A stretch of 64,000 bases of DNA from CAWGXG01 sp963826505 (GCA_963826505.1 CAWGXG010000006.1:744001-808000); one strand, 5' to 3'. Shown: positions 9,304 through 19,296, counted from the first letter of the stretch. Notes: generated by a model from the letters alone, not told the origin. Numbers and translations: made by a program.

Positions 9304-10323
9304 TCAAGATTGTTCACCAGTCGCAGCTTTCTCGTCTTGTCCCGAATACAAGTAACACTTCACCGTTTGTTGTCCAACCTGCACATCTGGAGGATCAGCC
9401 TTGCGGCAGATGTCCATCACTCGGGGGCAACGGCCCGCAAATTTGCACCCGATTCTCCCATATTCCTTGACTTCGGTTGTCCCAAGCGCAATATGCTTTG
9501 CCCAGGATTCGCGTTGCTCGGGGGCGGGCTCGGGAACCAATTCCTTCAACAGCTGCGTATACGGATGGGCGGGCCGTTCCAAGACATCCTCAACCGGTCC
9601 CGATTCAACAATGTAGCCACGCAGCATGATTCCAATCCGGTCACTGATGTAGTAAGCAGTCGCCAGGTCATGCGTGATGTAAACGACGCTCACTTTTTGT
9701 TCGTCTCGTAGCTTTTGGAACAGGTTCACGATCTCCATGCGCAGAGATGCGTCGACCATCGAGACGGGCTCGTCGGCGAGGATCAGCTTGGGCTTTGAGA
9801 TCAGCGCCCGCGCCACCGACACGCGTTGGATCTGACCGCCGGAAAGTTCGTGCGGATAGCGCTGCCTCACTTCATCCAGCGATAACCCAACGTTGCGAAG
9901 AGCATCATCTACAATCCTGGCCGCATCCCGGCCGTTTGACGCCATCCCAAAGTTCCTGGCCGTATCGAACAGGTACGCCTCTACCCGCCGCAAGGGGCTG
10001 AAGGTCTCGAACGGGTTCTGGAAAACCGGTTGAACTTTCTTCATAAACTCCTTGAACTCGGATCGTCTGCGGATAGTGGACAGATCGCGACCTTCAAACA
10101 GCACTTTGCCCCTTGTTGGTTCAAGATCGCGAAGCAGCAAGCGGGAGAGCGTGGTTTTGCCACTGCCGCTTTCACCGGCGAGGGTTAATATCTCTGGCTT
10201 GTCACTGTCCAGGGAGAAGGAAACATCATTAACCGCCGTGAGCAGGGTGCCCCCCAGCAATCCACCAATATGAAATTCGACCGTCACATGTTGGACATCC
10301 AGCAGTTTTCCGTTTGCGCTCAT
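9304..10323 (-). CDS. Oligopeptide/oligosaccharide ABC transporter ATPase, OppF/DppF type
   Basis: Cytoplasmic ATPase of 339 residues. Walker A is GESGSGKTT (about 51), the signature LSGGQIQRVS (about 160) and Walker B LILADEP (about 180). The C-terminal Opp/Dpp region carries a cysteine cluster, CKFAGRCPRVMDIC. Its ATG overlaps the stop of the OppD-like gene by four bases, so the two are translationally coupled. With the permeases and the family-5 binding protein upstream it forms an importer. The nearby GH43 and GH51 genes point to oligosaccharides rather than peptides (inference). Confidence 0.9.
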   Translation of the reverse strand: MSANGKLLDVQHVTVEFHIGGLLGGTLLTAVNDVSFSLDSDKPEILTLAGESGSGKTTLSRLLLRDLEPTRGKVLFEGRDLSTIRRRSEFKEFMKKVQPVFQNPFETFSPLRRVEAYLFDTARNFGMASNGRDAARIVDDALRNVGLSLDEVRQRYPHELSGGQIQRVSVARALISKPKLILADEPVSMVDASLRMEIVNLFQKLRDEQKVSVVYITHDLATAYYISDRIGIMLRGYIVESGPVEDVLERPAHPYTQLLKELVPEPAPEQRESWAKHIALGTTEVKEYGRIGCKFAGRCPRVMDICRKADPPDVQVGQQTVKCYLYSGQDEKAATGEQS

Positions 10324-11312
10324 AGAGAGCCCCCCTTGACCAGATGGCAGGCCACGCGATGACGTTCTTTAACCGTGACCAAATCAGGCATCACAGTCCG
10401 ACACTCATCCGTCACATAAGGGCATCGGGTGTGGAACCGGCAGCCGCTTGGAGGGTCGGCAAGGTTTGGCGGTGTGCCTTTCAGACTCGCTCTAGTCGAT
10501 TTTACGCCGATCACCGGCAGCGAGTTAATCAGATGCTGGGTGTAGGGGTGAAGCGGCGCATTGAAGATACTCTCAGTGGGCGCTTCTTCGGCAATCCGGC
10601 CCGCGTACATGATCATCACGCGATCCGCCACGTTAGCATGCACTGCCATATCATGGGTTACCAGGAGCACCGTATTGCTGCTCCTGGCTTGGATATCCTT
10701 GATCATTTGCAGGACACCGCGCTGCACGACTACATCCAGGGCAGTGGTGGGTTCGTCCGCTATAATCAATGCGGGCTGGAATACAGTCGCCAGGGCGATG
10801 GCCACCCGCTGGCGCATGCCACCAGAAAGCTGGTGCGGATAAGCGTTGAGCACATCGGTCGGAAGTCCTAGTTGGTTGACATGGGTGCGCGTTTGTTCAA
10901 GGAATTTCTGTTTATCCGTAATGCGCTCGTGCGTATCAACAATATCCTGGAAGGTCTTAATCACCTTGCGCACCGGGTTGAGGACGCTCATCGAGCCCTG
11001 CATCACATACGAGATTTCCTTCCAGCGGACGTTCCGGCGGAGTTCATCCTGCGATATCTTCAGCATGTCAACTTTGTAGTCACCAAAGTTGTAGTTGACG
11101 CTTCCCTCAAAAGCCTTTAATGGAGGTTTGATATTTCCCGAGATCACTTTGATCAGGGTGGTTTTGCCGCAGCTCGACTCGCCTGCCACGCCATAAATCT
11201 CATTCGGAAAGAGATCAAAAGAAACCCCGTCAACAGCCCGTACGGTCCGGGAGATTCCATAGGCTTCAGTCCGGTAATACGCACGGAGGTTTTGTACGCT
11301 CAATAGGGTCAC
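10320..11312 (-). CDS. Oligopeptide/oligosaccharide ABC transporter ATPase, OppD/DppD type
   Basis: Partner ATPase of 330 residues with Walker A GESSCGKTT (about 44), signature LSGGMRQRVA (about 164), Walker B LIIADEPTTALD (about 184) and the C-terminal cluster CRFHTRCPYVTDEC. It starts four bases after the DppC-like gene and overlaps the next ATPase. It is intact, unlike the two permease genes it should work with. Confidence 0.9.
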   Translation of the reverse strand: MTLLSVQNLRAYYRTEAYGISRTVRAVDGVSFDLFPNEIYGVAGESSCGKTTLIKVISGNIKPPLKAFEGSVNYNFGDYKVDMLKISQDELRRNVRWKEISYVMQGSMSVLNPVRKVIKTFQDIVDTHERITDKQKFLEQTRTHVNQLGLPTDVLNAYPHQLSGGMRQRVAIALATVFQPALIIADEPTTALDVVVQRGVLQMIKDIQARSSNTVLLVTHDMAVHANVADRVMIMYAGRIAEEAPTESIFNAPLHPYTQHLINSLPVIGVKSTRASLKGTPPNLADPPSGCRFHTRCPYVTDECRTVMPDLVTVKERHRVACHLVKGGSL

Positions 11313-11315
11313 AGG

Positions 11316-12176
11316 TTATCCTCCGATCAAGCGCAAGCGGGTTCGCGGATCGATGTACTCGTTGATGCTCGTGAAGAACAAGTACAGGCCGACGATCAGG
11401 ACTACCGTCACCATCGCCGGGGCGGTGATCCACCACCACACCCCCGCCACCAATGCCCCGTGCTGGTTAGCCCAAAAGAGGGCGGTTCCAAGCGTAGGGG
11501 TGGTCAAATCTGAAAGCCCAAGAATGCTCAACGTGACTTCCATTCCAATGGACCACAGGATATTGTTGAGGGTCGTGGCAAACACGATCGGCAGCACGAA
11601 AGGGAAGGTGCTCGCGGATCGTGATCCAAAATCCGCCGGTTCCGGAATAAACCGCCGTGCGTGTGAACGCGCGTTCCCTCAAGCTCAGCACCTGCGAGCG
11701 AATCAGGCGGGCGTCAAACGACCAGCCGAAAAGCCCCAGGATAATCGCCAGGGTAAAGCAGATTCATGCTTATCGCGCAGCAAGAAGCTCAGCAGAATCA
11801 GGATGGGGAGCAGGGGCAAAATCACGAAGGTGTCGCTGATCGCCATCAATACCTTGTCGAGCCATCCGCCCCGGTACCCGGCGGTCAGACCGACCAGGAT
11901 AGAAATCACACGCGAGATAATCGCGGTCACCACGCCCAGGTAAAGTGAATTGCGCACGGCAAAGGTCAACCACCAGAAGAGGTCCTGCCCCCGGGAAGTG
12001 GTGCCGAAAAGATGTTCACGCGACGGCGGCAGGTCCCACGGCACCACAAAGGTCTTGGCCGGATCATAGGGGGAGTCGATAGGACAGGAAAATCATCACC
12101 ACCACGCCTCCCAGGAGAATAATCGCGAGACGGAAGCGGCCATCATATCTGAGGAGATCGCGCAAACTTTGAGCAT
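11316..12176 (-). pseudogene. ABC transporter permease, DppC/OppC type, several frameshifts
   Basis: Pieces of one DppC-like permease lie in different frames. They run from MLK/SLRDLLRYDG (start about 12176, GGAGAGG upstream) through a first helix, then SPYDPAKTFVVPWDLPPSREH and the GTTSRGQDLFW motif, to the last helices ending YIDPRTRLRLIGG at 11316. Frame changes are needed near 12165 (one A short in an A-run), 12070, 11760 and 11605. Every part of the protein is still recognisable, so this is either a very young pseudogene or a stretch of poor consensus. Confidence 0.75.
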
Positions 12177-12186
12177 CGTTCCTCTC

Positions 12187-13204
12187 CTATTGGTAGCGCA
12201 CCCGCGGGTCGAACAGCGGGTAGAGTAAATCCATCAATGAAAACAGCAGTAGCAACCCCGATGATCGAATAGATGGTGATGCCCATGATCATCGAGTAAT
12301 CGTTACTGTAGATTGCTCTTATGGCCAGACTACCAATCCCGGGGTAACCAAAAACGACTTCCATGATGAGGGCGCCACTGAAGACCGTTCCGAGCGACAT
12401 CGCCAGTCGCGGTGAGCTGTGGCAGCATGGCCGTGCGCATAATGTACTGGACGAGGATCTTCTTCTTCTTCAATCCGGCGGTTTCGGCATACACCACATA
12501 GTCTTCAGAGATAATATTGGAGGTGAGGGATTTCATGCCGACAAACCAGCCTCCAAACCCAACCAGCACCAGGGTGGCGACCGGGAGCACGGCATGCTCG
12601 AGGTAGGTCTGGATAAACGCAAGGGAGTGACCAATCAGGACGAGTCCCGATCGGGTAGGCCCCACTGAATGGAAAGATTGGGATGAAATACGAAAACACC
12701 ACCAGCAGCACAATGGCTACGATGTAGTACGGAATCGATCGGATCGCCTGGCCCAGCACTTCGATCACGTTCAATCCTATGTTTTCAGGATAGTAGCTGG
12801 ACATGGCCCCGAAAAGGTTGCCAAATAATAAACGAAATAATCACCGCGGGGATCAACAGCCTGAGGGTGTACGGCATGGCCTGCCCAAGCATCTTGGATA
12901 CCGGGGTCGGGAAATTACTGAGCGAAGGGCCAAGGTCGCCCCGGAACAAGCGGCCCCAAAACGTGAAATACTGCTGGATCGGACTGCCTGACAGCCCGTA
13001 CAGATCTTTCAGGGCAGTGCGCATTGCTTCAACAGATTGCGGGTCGAGGGAGCTCCCCCTCGCTGTCATCATGGATATCTGGGCTTCTACCGGGTCAGTG
13101 GGAGCGAGCCTGGGAATAATGTAAGTGACCGTGATCCCGACAAAAATGATCGTCAGGTATTGAATGAATCGCGGAATCAAATACCGAAGGAAGAATTTTC
13201 GCAT
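12187..13204 (-). pseudogene. ABC transporter permease, DppB/OppB type, several frameshifts
   Basis: A DppB-like permease beginning MRKFFLRYLIPRFIQYL, with AAAGGAG ideally spaced from the ATG at 13204. It continues through helices and the EAA-like region (YAETAGLKKKKILVQYI) to the family C-terminus YPLFDPRVRYQ at 12187. Single-base shifts are needed near 12815 (an extra T in TATTTGG), 12655, 12400 and 12240. The coding content is complete once these are corrected. As written, the protein would be truncated after about 135 residues. Confidence 0.75.
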
Positions 13205-13223
13205 TGGGGTCATCTCCTTTACG

Positions 13224-13268
13224 AAAAAAACTCCACCGCGACCGCCGGTAAAGACAACCGCAGTGGAG
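13224..13268 (-). terminator. Intercistronic terminator/attenuator between binding protein and dppB
   Basis: On the minus strand CTCCAC (13268-13263) pairs with GTGGAG (13236-13231), with further weaker inner pairing, followed at once by seven T (13230-13224). It sits after the binding-protein gene and just before the ribosome site of the permease. It would let most transcripts stop after the binding protein. Confidence 0.7.
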
Positions 13269-13363
13269 GAGTAATACGATGAGACTGCTGGCTTGCCTCG
13301 ATTTAACGCATTCAGTTCCTTTGTGCCAACCCAATGGTCGGCGCGATCCTCGCCGTGGCGAGG

Positions 13364-15313
13364 TTACATCGTCTTGGGCTTGATTTTGACGAACATATAC
13401 TTGGTATTGCCCCAGTTCGGTACCGGATCCGTATAGGGATCATCGATCGATGGATACCCGGTGAAGTAGGTGGTGTCCATCGTCGTGAAGACATTGTACG
13501 CCATGAGCGGGGTAATTGGCATCTCCTGGACGGCGAGCTTGCAGAACTCCTGTCCCAGCTCGACACCCCTCGGATCATCGAAGGAGATCTTCTCGATTTC
13601 TTCAATGATCCGGTCCAGTTCGGGGTTCTTCCAGCGCATGTCGTTCCTACCAACATCGGGTTGGCCGCTCGGCACGTAGTACTTTGAGTGCCAGGTATTC
13701 AGGAAGAAGAACAGGTCGGGATGACCACCCCAGGTCTCGATATTCCATGCCAACATGGCGGTGTACTCACCAGCATCCAAGATGGGCCAGGGGTTAGCCT
13801 GCGCGTCGAGGCTGGTGTCGATGCCGAATGCATCCCAGTTCTCGACAACCATGGCAGCCGCCCGGTTCATGGTTGGGTTTGATTCACCCAAGCTCATCAC
13901 CGGCACCTTGAAGGCCGAGCCATCGGGTAAGGCCCACTTGCCGCCTTTCTTCTGCATGCCGGCGTCGAGCATGAGCTGTTCAGCAGCGTCGAGATCGTGT
14001 TTCCACCAACCGGCCCCAATATACTTTTTGAGAATTTCGGGATCGGTTGGCACCAGGTCGCCCAGAGACTTGCGGGCCTCATCGGCAATCCGTTGGGCGG
14101 CGGTTGGATCGTAAGGCTTGTAGTCCTGTCCACCCACCTTAAGGGTGAAGTCATTCAACCAGGCTTCCAGCGGCTGGTGATAGTACTGGGGGTACAAACC
14201 GGTCGGCGGGACGTGAATGGCGGAGATGGTTGCCGCGCCTTTATAGGAGGCCAGGGCGACCTGGACGATATCGATCGCCAGGGTCAACGCCCAGCGCACT
14301 TCCCGCTTGTCCAGCCCGGGTATTTCGTTGTTGTAAATGACCGCCGGCAGGGTGGGATCCGGATGAGCCCAGGGGAACGAAGGGAACCAGCCAACCGAGG
14401 TCGGGTTTTGCTTGGCCAGGGTGATGCGGGCCTCGGGAGTGATGTCGTGGATCACATCCAGTTCGTGCGAGATCTGGGCGATAACGCGCTTGTCACTTGG
14501 GCCCGGATCAATGTACATGGCGTACTTGACATCCACGTCGCCAAGGCGGGCGACCGAGGTCCGTTGCCAGTCTTCGCGACGCTCCCACAGGTACCATTGT
14601 CCATTCGGATCGAAATCTCTGAGCGTGTAGGCACCCAGGCTGACTGGCGGAAAGAATGTGAACGCCACCGGGTCATCTACCTGTTCGAAGATGTGTTTGG
14701 GCATAATGTACTGGGCGCTCCAGCGCACGGTGAAGGCAGCGTGGAAGCGCGAGTTAGGAGCCTTCAGGTAGAAGATAACGGTGTCCCTGTCGGGCTGTTC
14801 CATATGGTCGATACTGCCGTCGAACAGACCCTGATTCGCCAATCCAGGTGTGTTCTTTATGAGATCAACGGTATAGTACAGGTCATCGGCTGTGAACTCG
14901 ACACCATCGCTCCAGTAGATGCCCTGGCGAAGCTTAACGGTCATCTGGGTGAAGTCGTCATTGTAGATCGGCGGCTCGGCTGCCAGGGCGTTGTCCCATA
15001 CGCCGTCAATTCCCGCATCCGGGTCGATGTACCACAGCGCATCCAGGGCCAGTTGCTGGAGGCCGCAGATCCAGAAGGCGCCGAAGCCGCTCCGCCAGCG
15101 GTTGAAGTCATCTGCCGGTTGCACAGTCCCGTTCGGGTTCTCCAGGATCAGACACTCCGCCCTGGGCACGCCAGGTGCAACTTCCTGTCGTCCAGGGGCG
15201 GCCAGGAGGGTTCCTGGCTTAAGCCCCAGCCCTTCAACGGGAAGGGTGGTTGCCGCAGTAAATGCGGCCGCCTGCTTTAAGAACTGGCGTCTCGTTAATA
15301 TATACTTTTTCAT
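13364..15313 (-). CDS. Family-5 extracellular solute-binding protein, Tat-exported
   Basis: Periplasmic or surface-attached binding protein of 649 residues, the usual size of Opp/Dpp or oligosaccharide SBP5 proteins. The N-terminus MKKYILTRRQFLKQAAAF is a twin-arginine signal (RRQFLK), and AAPG follows the hydrophobic stretch. The core has family traits such as WSDGVEFTADDLYYTVDLI. GGAGG just upstream sets the ATG. It is first in the importer operon and divergent from the LacI gene, with operator copies at both ends of the shared promoter region. An arabinoxylo-oligosaccharide ligand is inferred from the GH genes. Confidence 0.9.
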   Translation of the reverse strand: MKKYILTRRQFLKQAAAFTAATTLPVEGLGLKPGTLLAAPGRQEVAPGVPRAECLILENPNGTVQPADDFNRWRSGFGAFWICGLQQLALDALWYIDPDAGIDGVWDNALAAEPPIYNDDFTQMTVKLRQGIYWSDGVEFTADDLYYTVDLIKNTPGLANQGLFDGSIDHMEQPDRDTVIFYLKAPNSRFHAAFTVRWSAQYIMPKHIFEQVDDPVAFTFFPPVSLGAYTLRDFDPNGQWYLWERREDWQRTSVARLGDVDVKYAMYIDPGPSDKRVIAQISHELDVIHDITPEARITLAKQNPTSVGWFPSFPWAHPDPTLPAVIYNNEIPGLDKREVRWALTLAIDIVQVALASYKGAATISAIHVPPTGLYPQYYHQPLEAWLNDFTLKVGGQDYKPYDPTAAQRIADEARKSLGDLVPTDPEILKKYIGAGWWKHDLDAAEQLMLDAGMQKKGGKWALPDGSAFKVPVMSLGESNPTMNRAAAMVVENWDAFGIDTSLDAQANPWPILDAGEYTAMLAWNIETWGGHPDLFFFLNTWHSKYYVPSGQPDVGRNDMRWKNPELDRIIEEIEKISFDDPRGVELGQEFCKLAVQEMPITPLMAYNVFTTMDTTYFTGYPSIDDPYTDPVPNWGNTKYMFVKIKPKTM

Positions 15314-15384
15314 GCCTTTTCCTCCGTATAGGGATAGGGTAATATAGGGGTTGACGGACAGGCTTCCAGCAATACTCCATGCAG

Positions 15385-15401
15385 TTGTTCACTAAACAAA
15401 T
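15385..15401. promoter_or_regulatory. LacI-type operator, copy 1
   Basis: TTGTTCACTAAACAAAT is the reverse complement of the core of copy 2. It lies 72-88 bases upstream of the binding-protein start codon, in the divergent region shared with the lacI-type gene. Confidence 0.7.
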
Positions 15402-15610
15402 ACCGATATTATTCAGCGAATATACCGATCCACAGCATTTGATCCCAGTGTGTGGGTAAGAAGCGGCACCTCTCAATTTCATTTTATGATGTTCTGGAAG
15501 GCTTGTCAAAGAGGTTGTCTGCATCAGAATGGTTCTGAGTATCCTGAACCCTTGACGTTCATGGCAGAAATATGGTCATATCCGTCAAGTAACTGTAAAA
15601 TGAAATCAAG

Positions 15611-15629
15611 ATTTGTTTAGTGAACAAAT
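15611..15629. promoter_or_regulatory. LacI-type operator, copy 2
   Basis: ATTTGTTTAGTGAACAAAT is a perfect 7-5-7 inverted repeat. It sits 18-36 bases upstream of the LacI ATG (15647), where it would autoregulate. With copy 1, 226 bp away, it could also allow looping repression of both divergent units. Confidence 0.75.
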
Positions 15630-15646
15630 GTGGTGCGGAAAAGACA

Positions 15647-16664
15647 ATGAGTAAATCAAAAGCGAATATGCGCGACATCGCCTCGGCGGCGAATGTGTCG
15701 GTAACGACTGTTTGGATGGTCATCCATGAAAAGCCTGGGATCTCGCCCTCTACCGTGGAGAAGGTCTGGTCGGCCATCAACGACCTGGACTATAAGCCAC
15801 GCAAGTCCATCAGCAGTTCACGGCTGGATACAGTGGGGCTATTGATGGAGCAGTCATCGATTCCGGCGATCAGCGACGTGTTTTACGGTGACGTGATTCG
15901 GGGGGTCCAGTCGGAAGCTGAACGTCTGGGTATGCGCGTGGTCCTCTCGGTTTTTGATCGGAACAAACGGAATTTTGACCTTAATGGGCTGATTAATGAC
16001 GTTCGCGGGGTCGTTGTCGCCAATGATGGTGACCTGCCCGTCCAAACCGTGCTGCAACTGACGGCGCTGGATATACCAATCGTGCTGATAGAGAGTTATA
16101 TTGCTGACCATGGTTTTCCATGTGTGCTGGGCGATAACTTCATGGCAGGGTACCAGATCACGCGGCACATCCTGAATCTGGGGCACCGCGACATTGCGAG
16201 TGTTGAAGGGCCCAGCCAAATACAGCAGCCTGGTGGATCGTCTGCGGGGATGTATGGCCGCGATGGCCGAAGAACACTTGCTTTTCCCCTCAGAGTGGAT
16301 GCCAGAACCAATGTCTGGTCATCCAATCAAGGGTTATGTGCAGATGCAGGAGATTCTGGCGTTGGGCCGCCGACCAACGGCGGTGATTGCCATCAGTGAT
16401 AAGACCGCTATCGGCGCCATGGATGCTATTCGGGAAGCGGGGTTGGGTATCCCGGATGACATCGCGATTGGGAGTATTGACAATACAAGGGAAAGCCAGT
16501 TTACGCGCCCTCCGCTCACGACGGTCCATATTCCAAAATACGAAATCGGGATGCTGGCAATGCAAAAGCTCAATCGCATCATCATGGGTGAGGACCCGAC
16601 CGCGTACAAAAGCATGGTCTATAGCGAACTCATCGTACGCGAATCCTGCGGTTCGGCGCGTTAG
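15647..16664 (+). pseudogene. LacI-family transcriptional regulator, one frameshift
   Basis: About 339 codons. The N-terminal helix-turn-helix MRDIASAANVSVTTVWMVIH is followed by a periplasmic-binding-protein-like ligand domain ending with the family traits DDIAIGSIDNTRE and PPLTTVHIPKYEIG. ATG 15647 is chosen because an alternative GTG at 15620 lies inside the operator. At about 16210 an extra G in GAAGGGCCC shifts the frame; one base less restores VEGPAKYSSLVDRL. It probably controls the arabinoxylan importer. The break may be a consensus error. Confidence 0.8.
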
Positions 16665-16884
16665 CGCAGGGATGTGACACATAGCCCTAAAAGATATGCA
16701 GGACAAGCCAGGCATAAGTCTCCACTTGAGCGAAAGGAAGTATAAGCGAATTGTCGTACGTCTTCAAAGCCAATCAGAGATGCCAAAAGACGTTCGCAAA
16801 AGAAGTGTGTGTGGCCAAATTGGTGAACAACCTCCCGGTTCTTTTGGGCTTATGACGTATTTTAAAAATGCTGAAGACGTGCAG

Positions 16885-18891
16885 TCAAGAGGGTATCTGA
16901 GGTGAACTGTTGTCGGACTGAGCGAGTGCGGCTAATCCGGCTTCGATCACTGCTGTGATGCGGCGCACGTCATACGTGCAGCCCTGCCAAATGCCGCCGC
17001 TAACCTGCTGTAAAGTTGCCCATAAGCGGGAATCCTCGGGCAACGCCGGATGAGATGCGAGATCGGGATGCGAGGCACGTTGTTCAATCAGGTTCTTTGC
17101 CTCGATCGGAGACAGCTCTTGCCCACCTGTGCCTACCAGGTTGATGCTCCCCTCAAGTGTGTTCCGGTCAATCACAACATCGATCATGTCCTGGTCGCGC
17201 ACTTTGCCAATCGGACCACCTGCGAGCGCTTCGGGCCCGATGTGCCCTATGCATGCGCCGGTTGACACGCCGCTAAAACGACCATCGGTCAGGATTGGAA
17301 TGTATTTGCCCCAGGGTAAGTGTTTCAGCGCCGAAGTGATTTGGTAGGTTTCTTCCATACCTGTTCCTAAAGGCCCGCTCCCAATCAGGACAAGTACATC
17401 CCCTGGTTTCAACGCCGGATCGCTGCGCCCTTTCACTGCAGCGACGGCAGCTTGCTCTGTGGTGAACACGCGCGCTGTGCCGCGCAGTCGATACACATTG
17501 TCTTTGTCAACTACGCTGGGATCGATGGCTGTTGCCTTGATTAATGCGCCTTCTGGCGCGAGATTGCCCGTTGGGAAAATGATCGTACAGGTCAATCCAT
17601 TTTGCCGGGCTGTGTCTGCATTCATGATCACGTGATCGGGGTCGATTTGTCCTGTCACAGCGAGTCGCTGGCGACTCGCATGGCGACGTTCACTCTGTAC
17701 CCACCAATCAATATTCTCGCCTAGTGTTTGCCCTGACACCGTCATCACGTCAAGATGCAAAAGGCCCATATCACGCAATTGCATCATTACTTCGGGCACT
17801 GCTCCGGCGAAGTATACCTGCACTGTGGGGTGGTTGCGCGGTCCATTTGGCAGAGCGTCAACAAGACGCGGCGTGGCCCGGTTGACCGCTTGCCAATCGC
17901 GTACAGTGGGCACGGGTAATCCGGCGGCTTGAGCGATGGCAGGGATATGCAGCAGCAAGTTTGTGCTGCCGCCAAACGCTGCGTGGAGCAGCATAGCGTT
18001 CTCCAGCGCATGTTGCGTGAGGATGTCGCGAAGTTGTATGCCTTGCGCCGTCATCTGCAATAATGCCAGCGCGGAGCGATGCGCGATGTCAAACCAGATC
18101 GGTTCACCTGATGGAGCCAGCGCGCTGTGGGGGAGCGCCATGCCCAGCGCTTCGGCAACAACCTGAGAGGTCGCTGCTGTGCCCAGAAATTGGCACCCAC
18201 CCCCTGCCGACCCACAAGCCCGGCAACCCATCTCCGCAGCATAATCGAGGCTGATCAGGTCGTGAGAAAATCGCGCACCAATCGTCTGTATTGTCCCTGC
18301 GTCTTCGGCTCCTAGAGTCGGTAAAGTCACGCCGCCGGGGACCACTATGCCAGGTAGTTCAGCGGAACCTGCCAGCGCCATCATGATCGCGGGCAGGCCT
18401 TTATCGCATGTGCCAATACCCATGACCCCTTTTCGCGTCGGTAACGAGCGGATGAGCCGCCGCATAACTTGAGCCGCATCGTTACGGTAAGGCAGGCTGT
18501 CGAACATGCCGGTGGTACCTTGGGTTCGTCCGTCACACGGATCGGAACAGTACACCGAAAAAGGTATGCCACCGTTTCCACGAATCGTCTCGGCAGCACG
18601 CTCGACGAGCAGCGAGACCTCCCAATGTCCGGTGTGATACCCTAAAGCCAATGGCGTACCATCGTCACCACGCAGACCGCCCTGTGTACTGACAATGCAG
18701 TAATGGTCGCGTTCGAGCGTCTCAGGACGCCAGCCCATCGCGACATTCTGCGTCATGCCAAACAAGTCGCCGCTTGGTGCTTCGCGAAGCAGATCTTCAG
18801 TCAGCGGTAGTCGCCCTTCAACACCGGTGCCATTCAATCGCGACGAGTCAACAAACTCCGCAGATCCGAGTATGTCTGAATGATTGTACAT
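16885..18891 (-). CDS. yjhG: Sugar-acid dehydratase of the IlvD/Edd family, YjhG/YagF type
   Basis: This 668-residue protein matches the E. coli YjhG/YagF D-xylonate dehydratases along its whole length. Shared features are PSGDLFGMTQN, CSDPCDGRTQGTTGMFDSLP and the iron-sulfur cysteines in GTCDKGLPA and CRACGSAGGGCQFLGT. The late motif DGRFSGVSTGACIGHIGPEA is also present. It dehydrates a sugar acid to the 2-keto-3-deoxy acid with an Fe-S cluster in the cytoplasm. Its ATG overlaps the stop of the chimeric ORF upstream (TGATG). Xylonate would suit the xylan-related genes to the left, but arabonate or another aldonate is possible. Confidence 0.9.
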   Translation of the reverse strand: MYNHSDILGSAEFVDSSRLNGTGVEGRLPLTEDLLREAPSGDLFGMTQNVAMGWRPETLERDHYCIVSTQGGLRGDDGTPLALGYHTGHWEVSLLVERAAETIRGNGGIPFSVYCSDPCDGRTQGTTGMFDSLPYRNDAAQVMRRLIRSLPTRKGVMGIGTCDKGLPAIMMALAGSAELPGIVVPGGVTLPTLGAEDAGTIQTIGARFSHDLISLDYAAEMGCRACGSAGGGCQFLGTAATSQVVAEALGMALPHSALAPSGEPIWFDIAHRSALALLQMTAQGIQLRDILTQHALENAMLLHAAFGGSTNLLLHIPAIAQAAGLPVPTVRDWQAVNRATPRLVDALPNGPRNHPTVQVYFAGAVPEVMMQLRDMGLLHLDVMTVSGQTLGENIDWWVQSERRHASRQRLAVTGQIDPDHVIMNADTARQNGLTCTIIFPTGNLAPEGALIKATAIDPSVVDKDNVYRLRGTARVFTTEQAAVAAVKGRSDPALKPGDVLVLIGSGPLGTGMEETYQITSALKHLPWGKYIPILTDGRFSGVSTGACIGHIGPEALAGGPIGKVRDQDMIDVVIDRNTLEGSINLVGTGGQELSPIEAKNLIEQRASHPDLASHPALPEDSRLWATLQQVSGGIWQGCTYDVRRITAVIEAGLAALAQSDNSSPQIPS

Positions 18892-19151
18892 CAGCTCACC
18901 TTTGCCTTGTTGATCAACGCACCAGCATCGTCAATTGTGCTATGTACCATATCGCCCGCTTCCATGAACTCCTTGGTCCAGCTGTAATACAGGCTTTCGG
19001 CGATCACTCCGCGCCGGCACAGTTCGGTAATCGTCTGCTCGCCATGTGGCCCCTCGATTACGATGCGGATCTTCTCTTCGGCGCAGTACTTGCGCCGCGT
19101 CTCGCGCTTGATGTCGCAGATGATGGCTTCTGCTGAGCCTTCCTTCGCCAT
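18891..19151 (-). pseudogene. IS3 OrfA fragment fused to the tail of a lost operon gene
   Basis: The first ~65 residues (RRKYCAEEKIRIVIEG, ITELCRRGVIAESLYY) are the helix-turn-helix OrfA of an IS3-type element, cut after KEFMEAG. The last ~20 residues, ending DDAGALINKAKVS, do not belong to OrfA and overlap the yjhG start by TGATG, as the end of a translationally coupled upstream gene would. An IS insertion followed by deletion therefore seems to have replaced most of yjhG's former neighbour. Confidence 0.65.
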
Positions 19152-19247
19152 ATCTTGACTCCTTCAGATCTCCTGTTTGGCGTTGAAAGTCACCTTCATT
19201 TTAACCCCTCGATCTGTCCCACGGATCTTTACACGAGTTATCAGTTC

Positions 19248-19296
19248 TTGCCAACGATGGCAAAAACTGCTAGCATGTAATTGCTAACGATGGCAA
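19248..19296 (+). promoter_or_regulatory. LacI promoter with two operators
   Basis: TTGCCAACGATGGCAA (19248-19263) and TTGCTAACGATGGCAA (19281-19296) differ at one base and are 33 bp apart, three helical turns. The first contains a -35-like TTGCCA with TAGCAT 17 bases later (19271-19276). The sites would thus cover the -35 and the start region of the lacI-type gene at 19324. Confidence 0.7.

Noticed and set aside
13997..15280. 427-codon open frame on the plus strand
   Set aside because: It is antisense to the binding-protein gene, which has a signal peptide, ribosome site and family motifs; the frame is open by codon bias only.
15620..15646. Earlier GTG start for the LacI-type regulator
   Set aside because: The GTG lies within the palindromic operator, and the added residues precede a normal LacI N-terminus beginning at ATG 15647.
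18891..18951. Possibility that the ~20 residues before yjhG are the natural end of OrfA
   Set aside because: IS3 OrfA proteins continue with a leucine-zipper region after KEF.EAG. The residues here do not match, and they overlap the yjhG start as a coupled operon gene would.
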